The notes beneath the pieces were generated by a model. It was not told the origin of the DNA. It searched no databases and saw only the letters and a list, made by a program, of their open reading frames with translations. Shown here piece by piece: positions 52,201 through 63,717 of a DNA stretch of 64,000 nucleotides; the stretch's first letter is position 1; every line of letters begins with the position of its first letter. The stretch is from contig OX123185.2 of NCBI GenBank assembly GCA_944739405.2, positions 7,127,840 through 7,191,839 on the forward strand. Reading direction: 5' to 3'. Both the position numbers and the translations under genes were made by a program. Source of the stretch: Euclidia mi (taxonomy: Eukaryota > Arthropoda > Insecta > Lepidoptera > Erebidae).

Positions 52201-53125
52201 GGAGAAAGCAATGCTCCACCGAACGCCAATCCAAATTTGACACAGACATGTGTCCTAATTGTTCATATTCTCTCATGAACTCAATATACTTCTGTCTGAG
52301 CTCCGGATCACGACCCATGCGACGCTCCATAGCCAACAATCTCTTTTCGGCTAAAGGACGTGACTCACCAAGCGGAGGCCGAACAGACAGAAATGGTAGC
52401 CTCGTAATGATCCGACCAGAACGGAGTCGACCAGTGTTGTTCTGGAAGAACAGCTCGCACTCCTCATGTTCTGGATTCAAACGGGCAACTTGAGGGGGCT
52501 CCTCTACTTCCCAAAACCTCTGAACCGCATCAGAGAGAGCAGAGCCTACAGCCAACAAATTATCAAGTTCAGGTGGAGGGGGGTCCCTAGGTACAGGTCC
52601 CATCAAGGCAAGTCCAAATATGGTCGGGATGGCAGTCAAACCATTTGGCACCAAGACCCGTTTCCCACCAATCAAAATTCCACCGAGGACATCAGAGCCA
52701 ATCAACAAGTCGATTTGTCCCGGTGTGTCAAATTTGGGGTCTGCCAGTTCCAATCCCGATGTCAAATTCACCACAGCAGCGGGTAGCTGTTTCGGTGGGT
52801 GCATACCCAAAATATTCTTCAACACAATAGCCGAGGTTTTAATCCTCGGGTGTGAAGATTCGACAGGGCCAAACAAAACCTTAACTTGCCCTTCAACATT
52901 AGAGGCTACGTCACCTATGCCCCGTATACAATTTGGAAATAAATCCATATTTAATTTAACCTGCCCTACCAAATAAGTGGAAACAATGCAACCTTCAGAA
53001 CCTGTGTCCAATATAGCACGGACAACAACAGAGGTCCCCGTGGGTCCCCAGACCCTAACAGCAACCGTTGGTAGGATAACAGTCTCAATGGGGGAGGTTG
53101 GCGTTATAGGGCAGGGGTCAATGAC
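49223..53125 (-). pseudogene. BEL-2 pol: protease, RT, RNase H, integrase with breaks
   Basis: Continues the gag frame after the TAG at 53126-53128. Protease: active site DTGSEG intact at 53000-53008. RT: VFVADIKMMFRQ holds the first Asp and YVDD lies at 51779-51790. A TAG at 51494-51496 falls in the conserved LSTVAR box just after RT. RNase H: GFCDASERGHAAVVYL, then a frameshift near 51080, then WTDSQ. Integrase: zinc-binding His/Cys region (DRHLKNSHAGCN), a TGA at 50254-50256, then the DDE core with TDFAGPF, a frameshift near 49930, RSDCGTNFKG and IFEAAVKSAK. The C-terminus ends with a DUF5641-like domain (KIGDLVLIKE, RWRRGRI) at 49223. Active-site residues are kept throughout; the damage is nonsense and shift only. 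Confidence 0.93.
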
Positions 53126-54757
53126 CTATTGTTGCCTGGGCGGCGACCGTTGGCCAGGACCAGGCAAGTCAAAATGAGGGTGCGGCTTGAAGTCCTCAAA
53201 AGCGCGATGACTCGATCCGCGCGCCATCTGTGGGGGGTCATAGTGACGCACCCGCCCAAAACGAGGTGGGCGCGAGTCAAGGCGGGGACGCTCCGCCAAA
53301 GGAGGGGAATACCTGGGGCAGCAGTCATGGTGCTGGTGACGCTGGGCGGTCGCACATTCTAGTGCGCGAGAGAGAGGAGGCGTGCGCACGCTACGGTTCT
53401 CCAAGCGGGGTGAGTGGCGATTAATTGAGCGAGGCGACTCTCGGCTACGCGCCGGTGAGCCTCGGCTGCCACCTTCAAAACACCCGCCCGTGCGCGGCGT
53501 CGGCTGGTTGGACAAGCGGCCAACCTCTCTGGCATTCATACAGAGAATGTCCAAATGCTGTCCTCCACAGTGAGGACAGGGGCGAGAATTTGGGCAGTCT
53601 CGCTGGTAGTGGGACCCCAAGCAAGAGAAGCAAAGGCGGCGGGCATTCGTGATGCGCCTGCGAGAGGCGACATGAAGGTCCAAGAATGCCCTACAACTGG
53701 CCGTTCTGTGCCCCGTGACCTTGCAGTAGGAGCACTCCGCTGGGCTCTGCGTGACCGCAAAGCGAGGAGGGCGCCGGTCAACATTGGCTCGGGTGTGAAC
53801 GCGAGCCTGTTCCTTGACCTTGGGCGGCTGCGACTTAGCCGGCGTGTCACCACCGGAGTTGTCCAAGACCCGGCACTCATCCTCCAGGAACCTCTCCAGG
53901 TCAGCAAAGGGGGGCAGATGGGTCGCGCTATCCCCACCAAAGCGCTGTTCAAAACGCGACCTCAGGTCGGCAGGCAGCTTCTTCAGCACAATGTGCACCA
54001 ATAGATAGGACCATTGGTCCACGGGCAGGTCAAGGCACTTAAGTGCGTTGATGGCCACCAAAAGCGGGTTCAAAAGTTGGGTGCGCAACCCAGAGACCCG
54101 GGTGAGCGTCGGCAAACCCAAAATCTGCTCGATGTGCGTGTCGGCGAGGCCACGCTTATTATGGTACCTACGGGTGATTAGGTCCCGAGCCGTCTGGTAC
54201 GCCTCGTCAGACACGGGCAGATGCTGGATGAGGCCCTTGGCCTCCCCATCCAGAACCGACATTAAGTATGCCAATTTTTGTGCTGGCTGAAGGTCAGCCC
54301 TATCATTGACCAGGCTGTCGAACAAGTTAATGAAGCCCAGGTAGCTTCCTAGGCAGCCATCAAAATGGGGGAGGTCCAAAGTAGGGAGCCTACTCACCAG
54401 CCCCGGTGGTGACCTAGGAAGCTCCTGCTTCAGGCCGGGTTGCCCTTCCCTATCGGCAACTAGTTGTCTCGCAGTATTGGAGACAGCATCATACAGGTCT
54501 AAGACCTGGGCATAGTCTTCGCTGACCTTACTTCGCTGGTCAGCGGTGAAATCATTGATTGACACTTCAAGACAGCAAGTGCTGAAAGTGCGGAATTGCT
54601 GTTCCACACTTGCCAGGCGATCGTCAATCCGCTCGTACCTTTGTAGTAAGGCCTGCTGGCGATCAGGCCGGTTCACTAAGGCACTGGCCGAGGCAAACCA
54701 GCGCAAATCTGATGCAATGGCACCAGCAGCTGCACGCAAGTCCTTGATAGCTGACAT
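53126..54757 (-). CDS. BEL-2 gag, zinc-knuckle, open to a TAG before pol
   Basis: I choose the ATG at 54755-54757 (MSAIKDLRAAAGAI); the frame upstream to 54805 is leader. Residues about 20-110 are helical (coiled-coil-like); LPTLDLPHFDG near 145 opens the DUF1759-type capsid region, with AYLMSVLDGEAKGLIQ following. Three Cys/His clusters come after it: CSYCKVTGHRTASC, CFSCLGSHYQRDC, CPHCGGQHLDILC. The tail is Arg/Ser/Pro-rich. The frame ends at TAG 53126-53128, and the next codon starts pol in the same phase. In most BEL/Pao elements gag and pol are one frame, so the TAG is either a mutation or a readthrough stop. Confidence 0.9.
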   Translation of the reverse strand: MSAIKDLRAAAGAIASDLRWFASASALVNRPDRQQALLQRYERIDDRLASVEQQFRTFSTCCLEVSINDFTADQRSKVSEDYAQVLDLYDAVSNTARQLVADREGQPGLKQELPRSPPGLVSRLPTLDLPHFDGCLGSYLGFINLFDSLVNDRADLQPAQKLAYLMSVLDGEAKGLIQHLPVSDEAYQTARDLITRRYHNKRGLADTHIEQILGLPTLTRVSGLRTQLLNPLLVAINALKCLDLPVDQWSYLLVHIVLKKLPADLRSRFEQRFGGDSATHLPPFADLERFLEDECRVLDNSGGDTPAKSQPPKVKEQARVHTRANVDRRPPRFAVTQSPAECSYCKVTGHRTASCRAFLDLHVASRRRITNARRLCFSCLGSHYQRDCPNSRPCPHCGGQHLDILCMNAREVGRLSNQPTPRTGGCFEGGSRGSPARSRESPRSINRHSPRLENRSVRTPPLSRALECATAQRHQHHDCCPRYSPPLAERPRLDSRPPRFGRVRHYDPPQMARGSSHRAFEDFKPHPHFDLPGPGQRSPPRQQ

Positions 54758-54805
54758 AATCAAAATTTCAAAAGAGCCCGGACAAGCGTTAAACAATATT
54801 AACAA

Positions 54806-55499
54806 TCAAAACTTAATTTTTCTCAATTCTTTGAAACCAACAAAGTATTAGCCTGTTTACTGCAAGTGCAGGCAAGTGACAGGTATCTACTGTCCAAAAA
54901 AATTAATAGTTTCAATAAATATTGACACAAAACAAAGTCAAAGCTATCAAAGTTGAAACCTCAAATAAGTTAATTAAAGTGAAATATTCAAATAAATTAA
55001 CTAATTACTTGCAACAGACAGACTGGCTGTGTTATTTGAGATATACAATAGGAAGTAAGCACAGAATATGTGTTACCTAGCAATATTATCTATATTATAA
55101 CAAAACAAAGTTTATTAATGTGACCCGCCCAAGTGGCAAGGTCAAGTTGGATGTTATAATGTTTATGAATATATGCAATAAACTAAATTTACTAAATTTA
55201 TTGATACATACAGCTGTTATGTATCCAAACAAACTAACTTATTAATGCAACAACAAATTTAAGTTAGATTTTTCAACAATACAAATCAACAATTACTGAT
55301 TGAGGTTATGTGACAATGTGTTTCAAATTATCTAGGTCAACTTATACAATTAAATATTATGTATTTTAGACAATAACTGACCTGACAAACACTACAATAC
55401 TGTCTACAAGGTGATAAGATACAAGCTCATACCAATCTGAGTTTGTACTCAGTAATCCAACAGCGGCTAAATTTCAACTACAGCTCTGCACCAAAATTA
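54806..55499 (-). other. BEL-2 leader with possible primer-binding site
   Basis: AT-rich, between the 5' LTR and gag. Immediately inside the LTR (minus strand, after 7 nt) is TGGTGCAGAGCTG; TGG pairs with the CCA of a tRNA, and TGGTGCA would fit a Gly-type tRNA end for seven bases only. The primer tRNA is therefore uncertain. Confidence 0.5.
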
Positions 55500-56084
55500 T
55501 GTTTAGAATTACCGTAGCCAGGCAGGAAGGTTTATCAGAAGTGCGCAGTGGAAGGTGTAATACATCCACCTGACCACGGTAGGCAATTTATCTAAACACC
55601 TTCACTGTGGTAGCACAGCGATGACTTATAATCTTAATATTAATGTCTTACCAAATATCTCCTGGTGATGTTCTTGAGTGGAATCCTGGAGGCAAGCTAG
55701 ACATACACGAGACTAAATTGGCCAATATTAGCAAGTGAATTATCTTTACTATACCAGACTCCAACGCAGCGTCTTCAATGCACGATGCAAGTTCACAAGA
55801 TTTTTCACAAATATTCAATATGTCACAAACCGTGCCGGAAGTCAAAAAGCGGCAATCTATAAGATTTCACAAACTATTCGCGTAGCTACAAGGATGTGCT
55901 TTTCAAGGGCAAGGGCGATCAATTATTTTACGTACGAGACGAACGTGGTAATTTTTAACGCGGGAAGGACGGAAGTGACAGTTCATTGTGACCATTGTCA
56001 GAAATTTTCAATAGACTAAACAAAATGTTACTCAATCGATCTAATCGATTTGACTTATAATAAAAACTAATTCTATTTCAAACA
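55500..56084 (-). repeat. BEL-2 5' LTR (585 bp)
   Basis: Pair of 48611-49191. It should carry the promoter for minus-strand transcription. Edges TGTTTAGAATTACCG and CTATTTCAAACA match the other LTR exactly. Confidence 0.95.
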
Positions 56085-56089
56085 GGTGG

Positions 56090-56785
56090 AAAAAGAAGAT
56101 ATCGGTGTTTGAATTTTTAGTTAAGAATTAACAATGTAGGTAAAAGGAAAGTTCTAGTATGAAAGTTAAATAATTAAAAATTAAGGTATGTTTGAATTTT
56201 CAAATGACATATGTCAGATTGACATCAAAACGCGGAAGTATTTTGTAGCATCTAACTGTCACAGCCAAAGACAAAAGCAGAGCTGCACATTTTAAATCGA
56301 TTTTATGTGAAATCGATACAACATTAAAACGATGCTGTGACGTTTTTATTTGATTTAAACGTTGTTTTGCTTCAAAAATGTTAGTTTATTGATATAATGT
56401 TGATTAAAATAATATTAAATAACTGCATTTTAAACCAAACCAACTCTATACAGGTCGATCGTATCGATTACTTATTTAATAATCGATACGGATATAGCAC
56501 TCACGTCTATTCCTGTCACACCATTGTCTATGGCAACAATCAAATATTAAAGTATTCGCAATCAATTGGAATGCTTTTTATCATCATAAAATACTCCAGC
56601 TTTAACGAGACAAAGTGAAAATATTAAAAAACGTAGGAAAAAACAACAATTTGTTTTGTTCATATGAAGTTTAAGGTCGCCACAACAAACCCAGACAACA
56701 AATTCTGCCATTGTTCTTTGTTTTCACCGTTGCGATCATATACAATTTAATATGCGTTTCGAAACTTAACTTCTAAATGTCATTG
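56090..56785. other. Unassigned spacer right of BEL-2
   Basis: AT-rich, with ATCGAT-containing stretches (56297-56330, 56455-56490). No gene supported. Confidence 0.3.
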
Positions 56786-56850
56786 GTGTGCGCCATGGAT
56801 TCGAACCCGAGACACTCTGCTTAGCAGTCTGTCTGTCTCTTAGCAGCTGC
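56786..56850 (-). repeat. tRNA-like SINE head, worn
   Basis: The minus-strand B-box CTCGGGTTCGAATCCATGGC resembles the heads of the pair at 35175 and 36335. The body after it is not recognisable. Confidence 0.4.
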
Positions 56851-57296
56851 GGGCGGCGCAACGAGCAAAGTCTAGTATTATACATATTGACTGCACGAAT
56901 GATATACCGTTTTAAGAGGTCCAACATGGTACAGGAGTCCGGACAATGTATTTGTAAAGGATTGAAAAACGTGGAGTGTTCCAGGAAGTAGATAATAATT
57001 ATTTTTTGCGTGCAAACAAGGTATGTTATATCTCAGACACTTGTTGACATTGTTCGGTTAGTTCCTGTTTGGCTGGTCAACCAGGCCTAAGAGCATCTCG
57101 AATCTTCGGTGGCTCATCAAACTATCAACGGCCCTAAAAGATCTATACTGCGTAAAAGTACAGACCCAACCTAAACGCTATTGTCAGGAAAATCTTGTTG
57201 ACAGACAGACTTACGTCATCGCAACTTGTAGAGCCTAATATGTTTAAAGCCCCCATACACATACTATCTGGATAACTATAAAATATCTCTAGACCA
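56851..57296. other. Unassigned spacer
   Basis: Nothing supportable. Confidence 0.3.
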
Positions 57297-57530
57297 CCTC
57301 CGTGGTCCAGTGGATAGCGTATGCGACTGCTGATCGGAGGTCCCGGGTTCGATTCCCGGGTCGGACAAAAGTGTTATTGGGTTTTTCCGAATTCTCAGTA
57401 GCAGCACGGAATCTAGTGATGTGCCCGGTAACGGCAATAGGCTCGCCCCCTATTACGTGGGACCTAAAAATTCATGGCGAAATATGGGTGTAATATTACA
57501 CCTCTGCCTACCCCTTCAGGGATACAGTCG
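57297..57530 (+). repeat. tRNA-derived SINE, full length
   Basis: The tRNA-like head GTGGTCCAGTGGATAGCG with B-box GGGTTCGATTCCC is followed by TTCTCAGTAGCAGCACGGAA, GGCAATAGGCTCGCCCCCTA and ACACCTCTGCCTACCCCTTC. The same body occurs on the other strand at 8622-8805. Confidence 0.8.
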
Positions 57531-60500
57531 TAAGTCTATATCTAGACTACAAAAGGTACACAGCATTTGCTCCGTTAGATTATAATCCCAAATTGTACTC
57601 ATAAGTTCGTAACGAAATATCGTCCGGATTAAACGCAGCAAACATAGTATCACATGGTCAATTAAGTGCGTACAGCATAAGCACAGATAGTATCTTGTAT
57701 GCAAATGCAGAAGCATCACAATTACAATCTTGTGGTCTGGCTCCGTGTTGCAGGATTATGATAGTTGCGCGTCTACGTACCAAGGCGGTAGTGCTGGTAC
57801 AGAGCGCGTGCAAGGAATCTCAGCCAAATTTGACGTGTACATTCTGACAACAATTAATTTAATTATTATGAAAAATGTCAAATTGTGACAAATCTTTTGT
57901 GCGTGTGATATTTTCAGCGATGTGTATTGTCCTTTTTAGGTTACATTCCTAAAGAACTACAAATCCTGTAGGTTTGTTTACTCACCTTGTTTCCCTTCAC
58001 CATTAAGCAACGATAATTAACTATTGAATCAATGCACAGCTGTTAGTGAGACCCTCCAAGTAGGCGATAAATTCTAAACTATGCTACAAATAATGCTTAT
58101 ATATTAATTTATAAACATAGGTTGAGACATGGCGATGAATCTAAGTTTATATTCCTCTTTAAACAAACTTATGTTTGTGTCATACCTGCTTGACCGCGCA
58201 AAGTGACTATTGTCCCTTTTTTGGACAAACAGATGAGCGCGTAAACTGTAATTTTGCCCACGCTTTTCCGTTGCGCACTTATCTGTTTGTGGAACACGGA
58301 TAACTTAACCGATTGCGGTATGTTGCATATCAATAGACGCGTAATTGAATAAGCTTTCCAATGATATAAATTTAAACCATACAATTTGGTTGAAGCCCAC
58401 GCAAGGGCAGCATAAAGTGAAAATTAGAATTTTTTCCCGCCAGTTTTGAGCGCGATTTTATATTTCTGACATATTCCTTTTTCTCGTCGCTTTTTATTAT
58501 GGGAGGTATATAAGTATTATACACAGTTAGAAAGGTTATTTAATTTATTTTTAGAGGAAAGAAATTGAATGTAAAGAAACATTTTAATATTAAACATAAA
58601 AAAATAAAACAAAGATTTTTTTTATTGGCGCCAGTTTTCGTATTTTATTTTTTAAAATATCGTTTTATGTTATATATCAGATTCAAATCTAGATAACTTT
58701 CTTTCCAACTAGATTTCCAAGTATTAAAACCAATTCTGATAAGAATCTGATCAGAATTATTTTTATTGGAATCTGCACAGGTGTTTACTTTTTCCCGCCA
58801 AAAAAAACTGAAGTTCCCGCCAAAATTTGCGATAACTAATATCTCATAAATAATATGAGTATTATATATTTTATCAAAGGTTTATTTATAAATACTCATA
58901 ATAAAAAAATGATACAACGCATAAAGGTAAGCTTATATACATACATATGTATAGGCTAACCTCGTTGGTGGTTACCAATGAGGTTTGCTACAATGTTACA
59001 GGCCGCCAAGAAGAACGACATTCCAATAGCGAACACCGGGCTCTGGCGAGGTGAGCATTGTTTGAATCGGAGTCAACGAGGAAACAACTGAACAGGCGCT
59101 CGCGGCCACGTGTACGGTGGACGCAAATTTTTGATAGACATTGTAATTGTTGCGATACCTAATGAATTATACTGTGAATATAGAATAATAACTGAAGTGA
59201 TGTACAAATGCTGTTTTACTTACCATCTCCTCGCCCGCAAATCTACGCCCGCTCACAATTTGAAGGAACAAAATGATAGTAGAATGAGAAAATGAAAGGA
59301 ATGCAGTAGAAAGCCCTTAACCCCCAGTTGAAAGACTTTATCAGAAGTGGTTACGAAGGGCAGATGTACAGGAGATGGCATTCGATCATGGAAAGACAGA
59401 TCTCGTGTGAGTACCCATGATTTTCTTATCAATAACGAGGCGATTGTGACAAAGCCGTTACTAGGAACGTAACCCGATTCTGCTCGTAAAATTACTTTCC
59501 TGACGATGTTGAAGCTGATATTGCAAGATGGTGAAGAAACACCAACATCATATTTGCGTTATTGGAATCGCCTTAAGCGACGCATAGAAGAGGCGCGCCG
59601 CGTTAATATGAAATGTGACGGCCGCATTTTAAGGACTTGATACTCGCAAGGTTCGGCAAATTGAAGAGATCAACTTTTTAAACTATTACGATTTAAACTT
59701 TTTTACATAAAATAAAAAAATGACGTTTTTACGATAATTTCTTGTGTAGAATTAAAGTAATACACAATATTTATTTATTTTTTGATGTAATTTCATAATA
59801 ATTCAGTTAATTTACAATTAAAACATAAATGTATCATATTTAATTACATAAGTTGTTTACAATGATGTTTTTAATCCATAATTACGCCCCGCGCGCGGAA
59901 TGCAAAGTCAGCGAAATATTTTTTTTTTCAAATGCTTACATCTAAATAATTTTTAAGCAAGTATTGCTATAACTAATTTTATTACATAGGTAATATCCCC
60001 AGGTATATGAAAAAAACAAGCAATTTTCAGCTAATACTTTTATTATGATAAACAAAAGAGTCGAGTAAGTCGTTAAAGACGACATTGTTTACGTTACGGC
60101 CGCTCGCCTAAAGTAAACATTTCATTCAAACGTATTTTGTTTCAAACCATTAGAATGAGTCATTCATTAGGTGGCAGAAATATCAAACACTACTCCTCTC
60201 ACGTTATTAACAATCGAACAAAAACTAATTTATTGAGCGCGCCCGTCTTCAAGTGGCGGCGCGCACTTGAAATTTGTCGATGCTGAGTAAGCACTTAAAA
60301 ATGTTGAGAGTGCAAGCGGATACGGACTAGCTTCAATAATTGAATACCTATAAACCTATTTAGGAACTGAATACTGAATCACACTATGAAATACAGTAAA
60401 ATACTGTGCATTTGGGCTATCGTCGGTGGAGCAATGGATAGATTATGTCATTTCCATCCAATGCACTACTGTTACTGATTCAAAGCGCCTTCTGACAAAG

Positions 60501-60585
60501 GTTTTAGGCTAAGATAGCAGGATTACCAAGAAATTGCTGTTTAGTTTTACCAGAGTGCGATAGAAGGACGGCAACGTATGTCGGG
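57531..60585. other. Long region with only weak coding hints
   Basis: 59305-59415 can be read as ALNPQLKDFIRSGYEGQMYR followed by more protein-like sequence, and an ATG frame at 58993 (MLQAAKKNDIPIANTG) meets a donor-like CGAG|GTGAGC. Stops interrupt both. I cannot name a family; pseudogene exons of a host gene or a transposase are possible. 60420-60500 is weakly tRNA-like (GGTGGAGCAATGGATAG). Confidence 0.25.
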
Positions 60586-60589
60586 TGTA

Positions 60590-61855
60590 CCAGGTCACTC
60601 AGAAAGTATTGCGAGAAAAAGTTTTTATGTATGTGAGACTGGCCAGTTATAATTTATTTAAAAATATGATTACTTATAAGTAAAAACAGGTACGTTCTAA
60701 ATTCAAAACTTCCCTCTACATTTTTTGCGAGCTTATTAAAATTACCGTGTCTCATTAAAAATGGATTTGCGTCGAGAACATTTTTGCGCTATGATTTTTT
60801 ACGATTTTAAGCGTCGCCTGAAACCGGACGAATTGTACGATAGACTACAAATGGCATTCATGAATGAAGGCCCTTCTAAGGCAACCGTGTATCGTTGGTA
60901 TAATGAATTTAACCACGGTCGACTAACTTTTTGGGGATGAAGAAAGAAGTGGTCGCCTTTTGACGGCTGTTACGGAAGAAAACGTGCTAACAGTAAAAAA
61001 TTAGATCCAAGACAAAAGACGAGTTACATACCAAGAGATTCAACATATACTGCAGATTGGATCAGGAAGCCTTCACGACATTCTACACATGCATCTACGG
61101 GTGCGGAGAATACTTTCACGCTGGGTGCCATACAACCTCACCGATATGTTCAGAAGCCAGCAAGGGTGGAATGGTGCCATGATAAGATAGACAAATTTAA
61201 AGTAAGCTCGTCTCGGCGTGATTACGACATCGTTACAGGTGAGGAAATCTGGATTTATCAATACGATCCAGAAACAAAGCGCCAGTCGACGGTTTGGGTG
61301 TTTCAAAACGAATCAACGCCTACCAAAGTAAAGCGACCCAGAAGCGGGGGGAAGATTTTGATCGCGACATTTTTCAGTTTGACTGTCTACTAGGTGTCAA
61401 TTCCTTTACGAAACCAAAGAAGCATTAACGCTGAATGGTATACTATCAAATGCTTGGCAGAAGTTTTCTCTGTTGTGAGCAACAAGCGACCAAACACAGG
61501 GCTCCGCGGGCTACTGCTCCACCACGATAATGCGCCCGCCCACACAGCAACCGGACTCCTGGGTCATCCTCCTTACAGCCCTGACCTAACACCGTGTGAC
61601 TTCTTCTTATTTCCAAAAATAAAAAAATCAGCTCAAAGAGATAGAATTTTTGTCACCGGACGATGCGCTCTCAGCGTTCGAGCAGGCTGTAAACGAGGTG
61701 TCTGTGGCGGACTGGAAAAAGTGTTTCGAAAACTGGTTCAGATGCATGAAACTTTTATAGAGGCTGGTTGAGAGTACTTTGAAAAGATGTAATAAAAATA
61801 TATTTACTTATAGAACATTTTTTTTAGTGTCGCAAAACTTTATGAGTGTCCCACG
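60590..61855 (+). mobile_element. mariner-like element relic
   Basis: Imperfect inverted ends: CCAGGTCACTCAGAAAGTAT on the left and, read inward from the right, GTGGGACACTCATAAAGTTT, with TA beside each. Contains a broken mariner transposase. About 1.27 kb, the normal size. Confidence 0.8.
60761..61771 (+). pseudogene. mariner transposase pseudogene
   Basis: The ATG at 60761 starts MDLRREHFCAMIFYDFKRRL, followed by SKATVYRWYNEFNHGR, the mariner helix-turn-helix region. A frameshift follows near 60930, then EERSGR and VTYQEIQHILQIGSGSLHDI in another frame, with a stop in that stretch. The catalytic box reads VTGEEIWIYQYDPETK: the first Asp of the usual GDE is Glu. A stop interrupts near 61391. 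LLHHDNAPAHTA and PPYSPDLTPCDFFLFPKI carry the second and third Asp, but only 23 residues separate them instead of 34, so about 11 codons are deleted. Dead copy. Confidence 0.85.
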
Positions 61856-61870
61856 TATGTACAACATCTA

Positions 61871-63717
61871 TCTATACTAATATAATAAAGCGGAAGAGTT
61901 TGTTTGTTTGTTTGTTTGTTTGTTTGAACGCGCTAATCTCAGGATCTGAAAAATTCTTTTTGTATACGATAGCCCAGTTATTCCGGAAGGCTATAGGCTA
62001 TAATTAACATAGCGTTTCGACCCTTTGGGGCCGGGCAAAAGGCTAAAAAGGCTAAAACATAATGTCGGCTAATCTCAGGATCTAGCAGTCGGATTAAAAA
62101 AATTGTTATTGCCTATGATAGCCCAATTATTCCGAAAGGCTATATAGGCTATATAAAATTACGCCACAACTTTTAGCGGCCAGACAAAAATAATAAAATG
62201 GTCAAACCAGAAGGGGGAGGGTTGGGTCAAAGGCAAAAAAAGGCTAAACGAATAGGATACAATCTATATGGGTATCGTTTTCGAGATTTTCGGGACGCTG
62301 ATTAATAATATGAAATTTAGTTAGTGATCCAAGATGGCGGACGGGAAATCAAAGATGGCGGATGAGAAAATTTTAAATATCAATATGGGTATCGCCTTCG
62401 ATATTTTAAGGGGTGGAGAATCAAAATACAACATCTATTTCGTGATCAAAGATGGCGGATGGGCAATCAAAGATGGCGGATGGGAAAATTTTAAAAAATC
62501 AATATTGGTATCGTCTCCGATGTTTAAAGGGATGGGGAATCCAAATACAACATCTATTTCGTGATTCAAGATGGCGGATGGTAAATCAAAAATGGCGGAT
62601 GAGAAAATTTTAAAAAATCAATATTGGTGTCGTCTCTGATGATTTAAGGGATAGTGAATCCAAATACAACATCTATTTTGTGATCAAAGATGGCGGATAG
62701 GAAATCAAAGATGGCGGACGGGATTTTTTTTAAAGTCGATATGGGTATCGTCGGCGATATTTAAAGGGATTGGGAATCCAAATCCGACATCTATTTCGTG
62801 ATCAAAGATGGTGGATGAGAAATCAAAGATGGCGGATGAGAAAGTTTAAAAAAATCAATATGGTTATCGTCTCCGATGTTTTAAAGGATGGCGAATCTAA
62901 ATACAACATATATTTCGTGATCAAAGATGGCGGATAGGAAATCAAAGATGGTGGACGGGATTTTTTTAAAGTCGATATGGGTATCGTCTCCGATCCTGAA
63001 TTCAAAAACACCATCTATTTCGTGATCAAATATTGCGGATGGGACTTTTTTTTAAATCAGTATGGGTATCAACTCCAATATTTAAAGAGGTGGGGAATCC
63101 AAATCCAACATCTATTTCGTGATCAAAGATGGCGGATGAGAAATCAAAGATGGCGGATGGGATTTTTTTTAAAGTTGATATGGGTATCGTCTCCGATATT
63201 TTAAGGAATGGGGAATTCAAAAACACCATCTTTTTCGTGATCAAAGATGGCGGATGGGATTGTTTTTAAAAATCAATATGGGGATCGTCTCCGATGTTTG
63301 AAGGGATGGGGAATCCAAATACAACATCTATTTCGTGATTCAAGATAGCGGATGGCAAATCAAAGATGGCAGATGGGAAAAATTTTAAAAATCAATATGG
63401 GTATCGTCTCTGATGATTTAAGGGATGGTGAATCCAAATAAAACATCTATTTTGTGATCAAAGATGGCGGATAGGAAATCAAAGATGGCGGACGGGATTT
63501 TTTTTTAAGGTCGATATGGGTATCGTCTCCGATATTTTAAGGAATGGGCAATTCAATATTATATAAAAATTCATGTTTGTTTTTGCATCATTTATAGACC
63601 CTGCAATGATAAGAGATTAAGCGCTAAGTCAATGGTAACTTGGAAAAGGGGCTTGGAAAAAAGGGAATTCAATAAAAACTCTTAAAAAGGCGATACGGAG
63701 TTCGCTGGGTCAGCTAG
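61871..63717 (+). mobile_element. Large non-autonomous Helitron carrying a motif array
   Basis: Starts TCTATACTAATATAATAAAG followed by a GTTT-rich tract and CGCGCTAATCTCAGGATC (family A 5' end), and ends GGAGTTCGCTGGGTCAGCTAG minus its first base at 63717 (family B-like 3' end with a GGCG...CGC hairpin). 1847 bp, no Rep/helicase. The 5' region is partly duplicated inside (61935-62040 and 62072-62170 both carry CTATGATAGCCCAATTATTC-like sequence). Confidence 0.75.
62327..63545 (+). repeat. About 119-bp tandem array with paired AAGATGGCGG motifs
   Basis: Some ten to eleven units, spaced mostly 117-120 bp. Each contains ATCAATATGGGTATCGTCTC-like sequence, GGGATGGGGAATCCAAATAC, ACATCTATTTCGTGATCAA and then one or two AAGATGGCGG decamers about 21 bp apart. 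I count 14 exact decamers (first 62331, last 63482) and at least five with one mismatch. Short frames open across it are chance. Confidence 0.9.

Larger units (their letters stand above)
48606..56089 (-). mobile_element. BEL-2: complete BEL/Pao LTR retrotransposon, recent but disabled
   Basis: The element spans 48611-56084 (7474 bp) with a 5-bp target duplication GGTGG at 48606-48610 and 56085-56089. The two LTRs differ at about ten sites over some 580 bp. Order on the minus strand: 5' LTR, leader, gag, protease, RT, RNase H, integrase, polypurine tract, 3' LTR. No envelope gene. Coding is one long frame interrupted by TAG at 53126, TAG at 51494, a frameshift near 51080, TGA at 50254 and a frameshift near 49930. 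Confidence 0.95.

Noticed and set aside
52248..54290. Many plus-strand ORFs opposite BEL-2
   Set aside because: Antisense shadows of GC-richer gag-pol; no motifs.
48611..56084. Envelope gene making BEL-2 a retrovirus-like element
   Set aside because: Only about 30 bp separate the end of integrase from the 3' LTR, so there is no room for an env gene.
57297..57372. tRNA gene
   Set aside because: The head looks tRNA-like, but it is fused to a SINE body that recurs at 8622-8805.
62327..63545. CRISPR-like regular repeats
   Set aside because: The units are about 119 bp, adjacent and similar along their full length, without unique spacers, and they lie inside a Helitron in a eukaryotic genome.
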